A stretch of DNA of 64,000 nt from Actinacidiphila sp965342175 (GTDB lineage Bacteria > Actinomycetota > Actinomycetes > Streptomycetales > Streptomycetaceae): NCBI RefSeq assembly GCF_965342175.1, contig NZ_CBDRBL010000006.1, forward strand, positions 1 to 64,000, given 5' to 3'. Positions 51,635-60,496 of this stretch are shown piece after piece. Position 1 is the first letter of the stretch. Every line of letters begins with the position of its first letter. The translations under genes and the position numbers were made by a program. A model generated the notes under the pieces. That model worked only from the letters and a program-made list of their open reading frames with translations. It did no database searches and was not told the origin of the DNA.

Positions 51635-51885
51635 GCCGGTGGGTTGCGCCCGTATTGGCACCGGTTTGAGGTGAACCCCCCTGCGCACGCGCGGGCACAC
51701 GCGCGGTAGGCTGACGGACCGCTGCGCCGTCGTCGCGCATTGACGTCGCGTGAGGGCTGATCAGGATTGGTCAGGCCCGGTCGATCGCAGTCGTCGTGCC
51801 GGTTGCCGCCCGCGCTCGTTCTCTGAGTGGGCAGTGTGCTCGGCGCAGCGATGGAAGGAGCGAAACCGATGGGCGAGGGGCACGC

Positions 51886-54800
51886 ATGACTGACACCGGC
51901 CAGGTCCCGGGTGAGGGACTGCCGGAGAACGCAGGCGAAGAAGCGGTTCTGCAGCCGCACGCCGACCTGCCCGGCAGCGGCGCGCAGCAGCAGTCCGTCC
52001 CTTTGTGGGACGTCGATCCGCTCACCGCGCCGGTTCCTCCCGGGTACCACTACCTCGACCAGCCGTCCGGCCCCGCGCCGGTCGAGGAGGACGAGGAGAT
52101 CCTGCTGATGCCCGGTCTGCAGGGGTCCTGGGCCGATCCGCAGCCCGTGCCCCCGCAGCCCGTTCCGGCGCCCGCCGTTCCGCCGCAGCCCGTTCCGGCG
52201 CCCGCTCCCGTGACGCCGCCCGCGCCGTTCCCCGCGCAGGCAACCGCCCCCGCCCTGCCGGTCGAGCACTTCCCGCACGGCGTCCCCGGCGCACCCGAGG
52301 GCATCGAGCGCGGCGCCCACGAGAGCGGCGGCCGTGACTCGGTCTCCCTCGACTACTCCGCGGTCCGCACCGACACTCCGGTCGCCCCGGGGATGCCGGT
52401 CCCGGAGCAGCCCGCGCCCGCCGAGGACGCGGTGCAGGGTCAGGAGCCCGAGCCCGAGCCGCGACCCCATGTGCCGGCCCAGGCCCAGGTGCAGGAGGCC
52501 GCCCAGAGCGCCCCCGTACCGCCGCGGCGGCCGCTCCACATGGGCCCCCCGATCCCGGACCCCTCCAACGGCGGCGGCATCGTGCGCTCCCTGGCCGACC
52601 GCGGTCCGGCCACCCCGGCGCCCGCCCCGGCGCCCATGCGGCAGTCAGGGCCGCCCACCACGGGACCGGAGTACCTGGACGTCCTCCGCGACGAGGCCCC
52701 GGCCGGGGCTGCGACGCCGGCGCCCGAGGCCGTCGTGGCCGCTCCTGAGCCGGCGGCCGCGTCCGAGCCCGGGAACGAGCCGGTGGCCGTGCCCGTGCCG
52801 TCGCTGGAGACCCCGGACGAGCCGCTGCCGTTCGGCATGGAGCCGGCTGCCGGGGTGCCCGTGGCGCCGGTCGTCCAGGAGACGCCGGAGTTCGTGGTGG
52901 TGCCGGAGCCGGCCGCGGTGCCGGAGCCGGCCGCGGTGGAGGGACCGGCGGCCGCCGAGGCCGTGGCGGAGCCCGCGCCGGTCGTGGAGCCGAAGCCCGC
53001 GCCCGAGTCCGCGGCGCCCGTCGCCGAGCCCGTGTCCGCCCCCGCCGCGGCCGCGCCGGAGGAGACCCCGGTCGCCGCCGTCGAGACGCAGCCGGAAGCC
53101 GAGACGCACCCGGCGCCCGAGGCGCCCGCGGAGCCCGAGGCATCCGCGGAGCCCGAGGCATCCGCGGAGCCCGAAGCGCCCGCGGAGCCCGAAGCGCCCG
53201 CGGAGCCCGAAGCGCCCGCGGCGTCCGAGAATTCCGAGGTGCCCGTGGACCCGGAGGCATCCGTGGACCCGGAGGCGCCGTCGGCTAAGGACGAGGCGGA
53301 GCAGCAACTGCCGCCGGCGCCCGCCGCCGAGGGGTACGACCCGGCCGTGCGGGACGCGGTGCACCGCGTCATCCGCGAGCGCCGGGACATCCGCAACGGC
53401 TTCCGCAAGGACCCGATCCCGCACGAGGTGCTGATCCGCGTGCTGGAGGCGGCGCACACCGCGCCGAGCGTCGGCCACTCGCAGCCGTGGGACTTCGTCG
53501 TCATCCGCTCCGCCAAGACCCGCGAGCGCATGCACGAACTCGCCATGCGGCAGCGCGAGGCGTACGCCAAGTCGCTGCCCAAGGGCCGCGCCAAGCAGTT
53601 CCGCGAGCTGAAGATCGAGGCGATCCTCGACACCCCGGTCAACATCGTCGTCACCGCCGACCCCACCCGCGGCGGCCGCCACACGCTGGGCCGCTACACC
53701 CAGCCGCAGATGGCCCCGTACTCGTCGGCGCTCGCCGTGGAGAACCTCTGGCTCGCCGCACGCGCCGAAGGCCTCGGCGTCGGCTGGGTCAGCTTCTTCG
53801 ACGAGCGCGAGATGGTCCGCGAACTCGGGCTGCCCGAGCACCTCGAGGTCGTCGCGTACCTCTGCGTCGGCTACGTCGACGAGTTCCCCGAGGACCCCGA
53901 ACTGGTGCAGTCCGGCTGGTCCAAGCGGCGCCCCCTGTCCTGGGTCGTCCACGAGGAGGAGTACGGCAACCGGGCGCTGCCCGGCGAGGAGCCGCACAAC
54001 CTCCTGGAGGAGACCCTGCGCGGCATCCGTCCGCTGGACGCCAAGGCACTCGGCGAGGCCTGGGAGCGGCAGAAGCGGATGACCAAGCCGGCCGGCGCGC
54101 TCGGCATGCTGGAGATCATCTCGGCGCAGCTCAGCGGGCTGTCCCGGCAGTGCCCGCCGCCGATCCCGGAGCCCGCGGCCGTCGCGATCTTCGCCGGGGA
54201 CCACGGGGTGCACGCCCAGGGCGTCACCGCCTGGCCCCAGGAGGTCACCGGCCAGATGGTCGCCAACTTCCTCGGCGGCGGGGCGGTGTGCAACGCCTTC
54301 GCCAACCAGGTGGGCGCCGAGGTGTGCGTGGTGGACGTCGGCGTGGCCTCCGAGCTGCCCAGCACTCCGGGTCTGCTGCCCCGCAAGGTCCGTCCGGGCA
54401 CCGCCGACATGACCGCCGGGCCCGCCATGTCGCGCGAGGAGGCCCTGCGCGCGATCGAGGTCGGCATCGAGACCGCACGCGACCTCGTGGCCGCGGGCAA
54501 CAAGGCGCTGCTGACAGGGGAGATGGGGGTCGCCAACACCACTGTCTCGGCGGCCCTGATCTCCGTCTACACCGGCGTCGACCCGGCGGAGGTCACCGGG
54601 CGCGGCACCGGCATCAACGACGAGATGCACGCCCGCAAGATCGACGTCGTGCGGCGCGCCCTGGAACTCCACCAGCCCGACCCGTCCGACCCGATCGAGG
54701 TCCTCGCGGCGATCGGCGGCCTCGAGCACGCGGCCATGGTGGGCCTGCTGCTCGGCGCGGCCTCTCTGCGGACGCCGGTGATCCTCGACGGCGTCAGCGC

Positions 54801-55053
54801 GGGCGCGGCCGCGCTGGTGGCCCGCGCCATCGCCCCCGAGGTCCTCGCGGCCTGCATCGCCGGCCACCGCAGCGCGGAGCCCGGCCACCGCGCGGCGCTG
54901 ACCAAGCTGGGGCTGCGGCCGCTGGTCGAACTCGACCTGCGGCTGGGCGAGGGCACCGGCGCGCTGCTGGCGCTGCCGCTGGTGCAGAGCGCCGCGCGGG
55001 CGATGCGCGAGGTGGCGACCTTCGACTCCGCGGGGGTCACGGAGAAGTCCTGA
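51886..55053 (+). CDS. cobT: BluB-CobT fusion: DMB synthase domain plus nicotinate-nucleotide:DMB phosphoribosyltransferase
   Basis: A 1055-residue fusion. Residues 1-480 are a low-complexity Pro/Ala/Glu/Val-rich region, probably disordered, with six-residue APAEPE repeats. Residues 484-690 form a nitroreductase domain of BluB type (RRDIRNGFRKDP, PSVGHSQPWDFVVI, GVGWVSFF), which splits FMNH2 to give dimethylbenzimidazole. Residues 710-1050 are CobT (FAGDHGVHAQGVTAWPQEVT, GEMGVANTT), with catalytic Glu1022 in RLGEGTG. The protein would make and activate the lower ligand of cobalamin. ATG 51886 follows the GGCGAGGGG stretch. Confidence 0.92.
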   Translation: MTDTGQVPGEGLPENAGEEAVLQPHADLPGSGAQQQSVPLWDVDPLTAPVPPGYHYLDQPSGPAPVEEDEEILLMPGLQGSWADPQPVPPQPVPAPAVPPQPVPAPAPVTPPAPFPAQATAPALPVEHFPHGVPGAPEGIERGAHESGGRDSVSLDYSAVRTDTPVAPGMPVPEQPAPAEDAVQGQEPEPEPRPHVPAQAQVQEAAQSAPVPPRRPLHMGPPIPDPSNGGGIVRSLADRGPATPAPAPAPMRQSGPPTTGPEYLDVLRDEAPAGAATPAPEAVVAAPEPAAASEPGNEPVAVPVPSLETPDEPLPFGMEPAAGVPVAPVVQETPEFVVVPEPAAVPEPAAVEGPAAAEAVAEPAPVVEPKPAPESAAPVAEPVSAPAAAAPEETPVAAVETQPEAETHPAPEAPAEPEASAEPEASAEPEAPAEPEAPAEPEAPAASENSEVPVDPEASVDPEAPSAKDEAEQQLPPAPAAEGYDPAVRDAVHRVIRERRDIRNGFRKDPIPHEVLIRVLEAAHTAPSVGHSQPWDFVVIRSAKTRERMHELAMRQREAYAKSLPKGRAKQFRELKIEAILDTPVNIVVTADPTRGGRHTLGRYTQPQMAPYSSALAVENLWLAARAEGLGVGWVSFFDEREMVRELGLPEHLEVVAYLCVGYVDEFPEDPELVQSGWSKRRPLSWVVHEEEYGNRALPGEEPHNLLEETLRGIRPLDAKALGEAWERQKRMTKPAGALGMLEIISAQLSGLSRQCPPPIPEPAAVAIFAGDHGVHAQGVTAWPQEVTGQMVANFLGGGAVCNAFANQVGAEVCVVDVGVASELPSTPGLLPRKVRPGTADMTAGPAMSREEALRAIEVGIETARDLVAAGNKALLTGEMGVANTTVSAALISVYTGVDPAEVTGRGTGINDEMHARKIDVVRRALELHQPDPSDPIEVLAAIGGLEHAAMVGLLLGAASLRTPVILDGVSAGAAALVARAIAPEVLAACIAGHRSAEPGHRAALTKLGLRPLVELDLRLGEGTGALLALPLVQSAARAMREVATFDSAGVTEKS
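53122..53220 (+). repeat. 18-bp tandem repeat coding APAEPE/ASAEPE
   Basis: Five full 18-bp units (GCGCCCGCGGAGCCCGAA-like, starting at 53122, 53140, 53158, 53176 and 53194) and a partial one encode Ala-Pro/Ser-Ala-Glu-Pro-Glu. They lie in the disordered N-terminal part of the BluB-CobT protein; copy number may vary between strains. Confidence 0.85.
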
Positions 55054-55235
55054 CGCGGGCGGTCCTCGAGGTGGGGCGGGGTGACGCCCCGCACCCGGCG
55101 GCCCACCGCGGGCGCGCCGCAGGTGTGATCTTGGGCGCTGCGGCGCGGTCGCCCCGCACCGTAGGGTTGGGGCGGGGCAGGGTCGCCCCCGCAACCCCGT
55201 CACGCCGCGAGGCACACCCGAGGAGCCGCATCGCC

Positions 55236-56483
55236 ATGACCGCCGCCGAGGACCGCAACGACCCGCCCGCCTACCCCGTCGGACTGCGCCTCGCGGGCCG
55301 GCGCGTAGTGGTCGTCGGCGGCGGCCAGGTCGCGCAGCGCCGGTTGCCGCCGCTGGTGGCGGCCGGGGCCGACGTCGTCCTCGTCTCCCCGTCCGCGACG
55401 CCGTCGGTCGACGCGATGGCCGCCGCGGGCGAGATCCGCTGGGAGCGCCGTCGCTACCGGCCCGGCGACCTCGACGGCGCCTGGTACGCGCTGATCGCCA
55501 CCACCGACCCCGAGGCGAACGCAGCGGCCTCCGCGGAGGCGGAGGATCGCCGGGTGTGGTGCGTGCGCAGCGACGACGCCGACGCGGCGACCGCGTGGAC
55601 CCCGGCGACCGGCCGTACCGAGGGTGTGACGGTCGCCGTCCTGACCGGCCGGGACCCTCGGCGTTCGGCGGCCGTGCGGGACGCGATCGTGGAGGGCCTG
55701 CGCGACGGCTCCCTCGCGGCGCCGCAGCACCGGGGCAGGACTGCGGGCGTGGCCCTGGTCGGCGGCGGGCCGGGCGACCCGGACCTGATCACCGTGCGCG
55801 GGCGCCGGCTCCTCGCGGAGGCGGACGTCGTCATCGCCGACCGCCTCGGCCCGCGCGACCTGCTCGACGAACTGCCCCCGCACGTCGAGGTGATCGACGC
55901 GGCGAAGATCCCCTACGGCCGGGCGATGGCGCAGGAGGCGATCAACGCGGCGCTGATCGAGCACGCGAAGGCCGGCAAGGCGGTCGTGCGGCTCAAGGGC
56001 GGGGACCCCTACGTCTTCGGACGCGGCATGGAGGAGGCGCAGGCGCTGGCGGAGGCGGGTATCGCGTGCACCGTCGTGCCGGGCATCTCCAGTTCCATCA
56101 GCGTCCCGGCCGCCGCCGGCATCCCGGTCACGCACCGGGGAGTGGCCCACGAGTTCACCGTCGTCAGCGGCCATGTGGCTCCGGACGACCCGCGGTCGCT
56201 GGTGGACTGGGCGGCGCTCGCCCGGCTGCGCGGCACCTTGGTGCTGCTGATGGCCGTGGAGCGGATCGGCCCGATCGCGACGGCGCTCGTGGAGCACGGC
56301 CGGGGCGGCGACACCCCCGTCGCGGTGATCCAGGAGGGTACGACCGCGGCGCAGCGCCGCGTCGACGCGACCCTCGCGACCGTGGGGGAGCGGGTGGTGG
56401 CGGAGGGAATCCGGCCGCCCGCGGTGATCGTCGTCGGCGAGGTCGTCGCCGTGGGCGACCGCGCGGCCGACGGGGAGCAGTGA
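55236..56483 (+). CDS. cobA: Uroporphyrinogen-III C-methyltransferase with a precorrin-2 dehydrogenase-like N-terminus (CysG/CobA-like)
   Basis: A 415-residue protein. The N-terminal part (about 15-165) has a Rossmann strand RRVVVVGGGQVAQRR, like the NAD-dependent dehydrogenase of siroheme synthase. The C-terminal SUMT domain (about 170-405) has VALVGGGPGDPDLITVRG, VVRLKGGDPYVFGRG and VVPGISSSISVPAAAGIPVTHR, methylating uroporphyrinogen III at C2 and C7 to precorrin-2 for both cobalamin and siroheme. ATG 55236 follows GAGGAG. It lies 182 nt after the BluB-CobT gene. Confidence 0.92.
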   Translation: MTAAEDRNDPPAYPVGLRLAGRRVVVVGGGQVAQRRLPPLVAAGADVVLVSPSATPSVDAMAAAGEIRWERRRYRPGDLDGAWYALIATTDPEANAAASAEAEDRRVWCVRSDDADAATAWTPATGRTEGVTVAVLTGRDPRRSAAVRDAIVEGLRDGSLAAPQHRGRTAGVALVGGGPGDPDLITVRGRRLLAEADVVIADRLGPRDLLDELPPHVEVIDAAKIPYGRAMAQEAINAALIEHAKAGKAVVRLKGGDPYVFGRGMEEAQALAEAGIACTVVPGISSSISVPAAAGIPVTHRGVAHEFTVVSGHVAPDDPRSLVDWAALARLRGTLVLLMAVERIGPIATALVEHGRGGDTPVAVIQEGTTAAQRRVDATLATVGERVVAEGIRPPAVIVVGEVVAVGDRAADGEQ

Positions 56484-56528
56484 CAAAGGTGCCGGCGGCA
56501 CCGCACTTCGGACAAGGCAGTATCACCT

Positions 56529-57347
56529 GTGGCTGAGCTCATCACCATCGAGGATCCCGACGACCCGCGCCTTCGGGACTACACCTCCCTCACCGACGTC
56601 GAACTGCGCCGGCGCCGCGAGCCCGCGGAAGGGCTGTTCATCGCGGAGGGCGAGAAGGTCATCCGGCGCGCCGGCCAGGCCGGTTACCGGATGCGCTCCA
56701 TGCTGCTGTCGGCCAAGTGGGCCGACGTCATGCGGGACGTCATCGACGAGGCCGAGGCGCCCGTCTACGTGGTCGGCCCGCAACTCGCCGAGCGGGTCAC
56801 CGGCTACCACGTGCACCGCGGCGCCCTCGCCTCGATGCAGCGCAAGCCGCTGCCCGACGCCGGGGACCTGTTGGGCGGGGCGCGGCGGATCGTCGTCATG
56901 GAGTCGGTCAACGACCACACCAACATCGGCGCCATCTTCCGCAGCGCCGCCGCCCTCGGCATGGACGCCGTCCTGCTCTCCCGGGACTGCGCCGACCCTC
57001 TGTACCGCAGGTCGGTCAAGGTCTCCATGGGCGCCGTCTTCTCCGTCCCCTACGCCCGGCTGGCCGCCTGGCCCCGCGACCTGGAGACAGTGCGTGAGGC
57101 GGGCTTCCGGCTGCTCGCGCTGACCCCTCACGAGCAGGCCACCGACATCGACGCGGCCGCCCCGCACCGGCTGGAGCGCGTGGCGCTGATGCTCGGCGCC
57201 GAGGGCGACGGCCTGTCGAAGCGGGCGCTGGCCGCGGCCGACGAGTGGGTCCGCATCCCCATGGCGCACGGGGTGGACTCCCTGAACGTGGGGGCGGCCG
57301 CCGCCGTCGCGTTCTACGCGGTGGCGTCCGGTCGCCCCCGGGACTGA
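56529..57347 (+). CDS. TrmH/SpoU family RNA methyltransferase
   Basis: A 272-residue SPOUT methyltransferase: N-terminal substrate domain FIAEGEKVIRRAGQAGYR, then motif 1 SVNDHTNIGAIFRSAAALG, motif 2 MLGAEGDGLSKRAL and motif 3 HGVDSLNVGAAAAVAFY. It probably 2'-O-methylates a tRNA or rRNA base; the target is not evident. GTG 56529 starts 45 nt after the cobA-like stop. Its 3' end is one base from the convergent acyl-CoA dehydrogenase gene. Confidence 0.9.
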   Translation: MAELITIEDPDDPRLRDYTSLTDVELRRRREPAEGLFIAEGEKVIRRAGQAGYRMRSMLLSAKWADVMRDVIDEAEAPVYVVGPQLAERVTGYHVHRGALASMQRKPLPDAGDLLGGARRIVVMESVNDHTNIGAIFRSAAALGMDAVLLSRDCADPLYRRSVKVSMGAVFSVPYARLAAWPRDLETVREAGFRLLALTPHEQATDIDAAAPHRLERVALMLGAEGDGLSKRALAAADEWVRIPMAHGVDSLNVGAAAAVAFYAVASGRPRD

Positions 57348-57348
57348 C

Positions 57349-58473
57349 TCAGCCCGCCGCGGCCGGCAGGTCCACCAGCGCGGCGAGGGCCGCCCGATGG
57401 CGACCGGGCGTGCCCAGGGCGATCTCGTCGGCCTTGGCCCGCTTCAGGCGCAGGTGGGCGGGGTGTTCCCAGGTCATGCCGATGCCTCCGTGCAGTTGGA
57501 CGCACTCCTCGGCGGCCCGCACGGCGACCGGCGCGCAGTACGCCTGCGCCACGGCCACCGCGACCGGGGCGTCCGCTCTGTCGCCCGCGAGAGCGTCGGC
57601 GGCGTTGCGCGCGGCGGCTCGGGCCTGGACGACCTCCAGCCACAGGTCCGCGAGCCGGTGCCCCAGGGCCTGGAAGGAACCCACGGGGCGGCCGAACTGG
57701 CGGCGTTCCTTCAGGTAGGCCACCGTCTCGTCCAGGCACCACTGGGCCAGGCCCACCTGCTCCGACGCCAGCAGCCCCGCCCCCGTCAGCAGGGCCCGTT
57801 CCACGGCCGCCGCGGCAGTCCCCGGTCCGGCGAGCCGGCGGGCCGCCGCCCCGTCGAAGGAGACGTCCGCGATCGGCCGGGTCAGATCGAGCGGCACCGG
57901 AGCGGAGCGGGCCGTCCCGGGCGCGTCCGTACGGATCTCGTACAGCCCGGGCCCGTCCGGACCGGTCGCCGGCACGACCAGCACGTCCGCGGCGGTCGCG
58001 TCGGCGACGCTGGTCACACGCCCGACGAGGACGCCGTCCGCGTCGGCCCGCACCCCCCGGAAGACGTCCGCCCCCGGCGCCGAGGACAGGGGCACGGCGA
58101 GGGCGGCGGTCTGCTCGCCCTCAGCGAGCCGTGCCACGAGGGCCTCGGACGCAGCGCCGCCGGCCACCGGCAGGGCGGCCGTGGCCAGCACGGTGCTGCC
58201 CAGGAAGGGCACGGGCGCCACGAACGTCCCCAGCTCCTCCAGCACGACCGCGGCCTCCCGCGCGGAGCCGCCCTGGCCGCCGAGCTTCTCCGGCACCAGC
58301 AGCCCGGCGACCCCCACCTCCCGGGCCAGCGTCCGCCACAGTGCGGTGTCGTACGGCGCGGCGCCCTCGCAGCGCGCCAGGACCTCCGCCGGGTCGCACC
58401 GGTCGAGGAGGAGCGCGCGCACAGCGGCACGCAGGTCGTCCTCGACGTCGGAGTAGAGCAGGTCGGCGCTCAT
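57349..58473 (-). CDS. Acyl-CoA dehydrogenase family protein (second subunit)
   Basis: A 374-residue FadE-like protein. The C-terminal block QLHGGIGMTWEHPAHL carries the likely catalytic Glu in WEHP; earlier flavin-contact segments are weaker than in the upstream paralogue. Its start overlaps the stop of the upstream dehydrogenase by 4 nt (ATGA). In actinobacteria such pairs form alpha2-beta2 heterotetramers acting on bulky or branched acyl-CoA, which is the best guess here. Confidence 0.85.
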   Translation of the reverse strand: MSADLLYSDVEDDLRAAVRALLLDRCDPAEVLARCEGAAPYDTALWRTLAREVGVAGLLVPEKLGGQGGSAREAAVVLEELGTFVAPVPFLGSTVLATAALPVAGGAASEALVARLAEGEQTAALAVPLSSAPGADVFRGVRADADGVLVGRVTSVADATAADVLVVPATGPDGPGLYEIRTDAPGTARSAPVPLDLTRPIADVSFDGAAARRLAGPGTAAAAVERALLTGAGLLASEQVGLAQWCLDETVAYLKERRQFGRPVGSFQALGHRLADLWLEVVQARAAARNAADALAGDRADAPVAVAVAQAYCAPVAVRAAEECVQLHGGIGMTWEHPAHLRLKRAKADEIALGTPGRHRAALAALVDLPAAAG

Positions 58474-59660
58474 CGCGGCAGGTCCTTCCAGGGGACGTCC
58501 TTGTCCGTACGGGGTTCGGCGGGCAGGCCGAGGACACGCTCGGAGATGATGTTGCGGAGGATCTCGGAGGTGCCGCCCTCGATCGAGTTGCCCTTGGCCC
58601 GCAGATAGCGGTAGCCGGCGTCGCGGCCGTAGAAGTCGACGCTCTCCGGACGGGTCATCGTCCAGTCGCCGTAGCGCAGTCCGTCCTCGCCGAGCAGTTC
58701 CACCTCCAGGCCGCTGACGCGCTGGTTCAGCGAGGCGAACGCCAGCTTCATGCCCGAGCCCTCGGGGCCGGGCGCGCCCACCGCGAGCTGCTGGCGCAGC
58801 CGTTCTCCGGTGAGCCGGGTGACCTCGGCGTCCACCCACAGCCGAAGCAGCCGGTCGTGCAGATCGGGGGTGCGCAGCTCGGGCCGCTCCCGCCAGGTCG
58901 CGGCGACGGTGCCGATCATCCCGCCCTCGCGGGGGAGCGCGCTGCCGCCGATGGCCACCCGTTCGTTCACCAGCGTCGTCCGCGCCACGCTCCAGCCGTC
59001 GCCGACCTCGCCGAGGCGATGGGCGTCGGGGATCCGCACGTCCGTCAGGAAGACCTCGTTGAACTCGGCCTCACCCGTGATCTGCCGCAGCGGCCGCACC
59101 TCCACGCCCGGGGCCGTCATGTCGCACACGAAGTAGGTGATGCCTTGATGCTTCGGGACGTCCGGGTCGGTGCGCGCGATGAGGATCGCCCAGCGCGCGC
59201 TGTGGGCGTTGGACGTCCACACCTTCTGGCCCGTCACCAGCCAGTCGTCCCCGTCCCGCACGGCCCTGGTACGCAGGCCGGCGAGGTCCGAGCCCGCTCC
59301 GGGCTCGCTGAACAGCTGGCACCAGACCTCCTCCCCGGTCCACAGGGGGCGCAGAAAGCGGGCCTTCTGCTCCTCGGTGCCGTACCGGAGCACGGTGGGG
59401 GCGGCCATCCCGAGGCCGATGCCGATCCGGCGCGGTTCGTTGTGCGGCGCCCCGGCGGCCGCGAGTTCGGCGTCCACGACTCCCTGCAGCGGGCGCGGTG
59501 CGCCCAGGCCGCCGAGGCCCTCCGGGTAGTGCACCCACGCCAGACCGGCGTCGAAGCGGGCCCGCAGGAAGTCCAGGCGGTCCGTCGCCGCCGGATGGTG
59601 GGAGGCCAGCAGCGCGCGCACGCGCTCGCGCAGCTCCTCCGGTGTGACCGTGATGCGCAT
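58470..59660 (-). CDS. Acyl-CoA dehydrogenase (first subunit)
   Basis: A 396-residue FadE. The FAD and substrate segments CQLFSEPGAGSDLAGL and KVWTSNAHSA are intact and the C-terminal SIEGGTSEILRNIISERVLG is typical of the alpha partner in heterotetrameric pairs. It would oxidise an acyl-CoA to an enoyl-CoA. The ATG at 59660 lies 24 nt from a candidate TetR operator. It is cotranscribed with the second subunit gene. Confidence 0.9.
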   Translation of the reverse strand: MRITVTPEELRERVRALLASHHPAATDRLDFLRARFDAGLAWVHYPEGLGGLGAPRPLQGVVDAELAAAGAPHNEPRRIGIGLGMAAPTVLRYGTEEQKARFLRPLWTGEEVWCQLFSEPGAGSDLAGLRTRAVRDGDDWLVTGQKVWTSNAHSARWAILIARTDPDVPKHQGITYFVCDMTAPGVEVRPLRQITGEAEFNEVFLTDVRIPDAHRLGEVGDGWSVARTTLVNERVAIGGSALPREGGMIGTVAATWRERPELRTPDLHDRLLRLWVDAEVTRLTGERLRQQLAVGAPGPEGSGMKLAFASLNQRVSGLEVELLGEDGLRYGDWTMTRPESVDFYGRDAGYRYLRAKGNSIEGGTSEILRNIISERVLGLPAEPRTDKDVPWKDLPR

Positions 59661-59684
59661 GCGTCCCTCCGCGTGTGCGTAGCG

Positions 59685-59700
59685 CTAAGCAAGCGCTTAG
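59685..59700. promoter_or_regulatory. Candidate TetR-type operator of the acyl-CoA dehydrogenase pair
   Basis: CTAAGC (59685-59690) and GCTTAG (59695-59700) form a perfect inverted repeat with spacer AAGC. AGCGCT also occurs twice (59681 and 59692). Sites of this form control fatty-acid or steroid acyl-CoA genes in actinobacteria. No regulator gene is next to it. Confidence 0.55.
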
Positions 59701-59842
59701 AAATTAACCCGCGGAGTGGCCTCCCGTCACCCCCTGGTGGGTTGTCGAAGGCGTCAGCCGGCGTGTGCTTCCATGGCCCTGACGCCTTCCTGACGGCTGT
59801 GTGACAGCGGACACAGGAACTCGGCCGGGGCGGCGGAGGGTA

Positions 59843-60496
59843 ATGAATGTGACGCAAAGAGAACCATCAGAGCCGTCGCGTGGGCGCATCCGAGCAGGAG
59901 ACCGCGCCGCGTTCGCCGATCTGTACGAACGGAACGCGCGAGCGGTCTACAGTCACGCGCTGCGGTTGACCGGTAGCTGGCCGGAGGCCGAGGATGTCAT
60001 GTCCGAGACGTTCCTCGCCGCCTGGCGCGCGCGGGAGACCGTGGATCCCGAGGGCGGCTCCCTCACCCCGTGGCTGCTGGGCATCGCCACGTACAAGGCT
60101 CACAACGCCAACCGCGGACTGCGGCGGAAGCTCGCCTTCCTGGCACGCAGCCCGGAGCCCCGCCCCGTCGAGGACTTCGCGGAGGAGACGGCCGGCCGGA
60201 TCGACGACGCCCGCCGCCTGGCGGCCGTGTACGACACGCTGCGCCGGCTGCGCCGCCAGGACAGGGAGGTGATCGCCCTGTGCGTGGCGGCCGGGTTGGA
60301 TTACCGGGAAGCCGCCGAGGCCCTGGACATCCCGGTCGGCACCGTGCGCTCGAGGCTCTCGCGCGCCCGGAACCGACTGGCCAGGCTGAGTGCCGCACCA
60401 GCGCCGGGCGCGAGGGTGGAACCGGACGGCGCCCGCGGAGGGATAGAGAGCGAGGCCGCGTTCGCGGCGCTCTTTCTGCAGGAGGAAACCCCATGA
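59843..60496 (+). CDS. ECF-type RNA polymerase sigma factor
   Basis: A 217-residue sigma-70 ECF factor. Region 2 is at about 17-80 (DRAAFADLYERNARAVYSHA, EAEDVMSETFLAAW) and region 4 at about 130-185 (RRLRRQDREVIALCVAAG, YREAAEALDIPVGTVRSRL). A C-terminal tail of about 30 residues ends in acidic residues. ATG 59843 follows GGAGGG. Its stop overlaps the next gene, a probable membrane regulator, by 4 nt (ATGA). The regulon is unknown. Confidence 0.92.
   Translation: MNVTQREPSEPSRGRIRAGDRAAFADLYERNARAVYSHALRLTGSWPEAEDVMSETFLAAWRARETVDPEGGSLTPWLLGIATYKAHNANRGLRRKLAFLARSPEPRPVEDFAEETAGRIDDARRLAAVYDTLRRLRRQDREVIALCVAAGLDYREAAEALDIPVGTVRSRLSRARNRLARLSAAPAPGARVEPDGARGGIESEAAFAALFLQEETP

Noticed and set aside
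51635..51885. Cobalamin riboswitch before the BluB-CobT gene
   Set aside because: No B12-box-like GCCACTG core or matching fold was seen; the same holds for 50324-50425 and 55054-55235.
55200..56501. 433-codon leftward frame opposite the cobA-like gene
   Set aside because: Antisense shadow with no motif; third-position bias supports the rightward gene.
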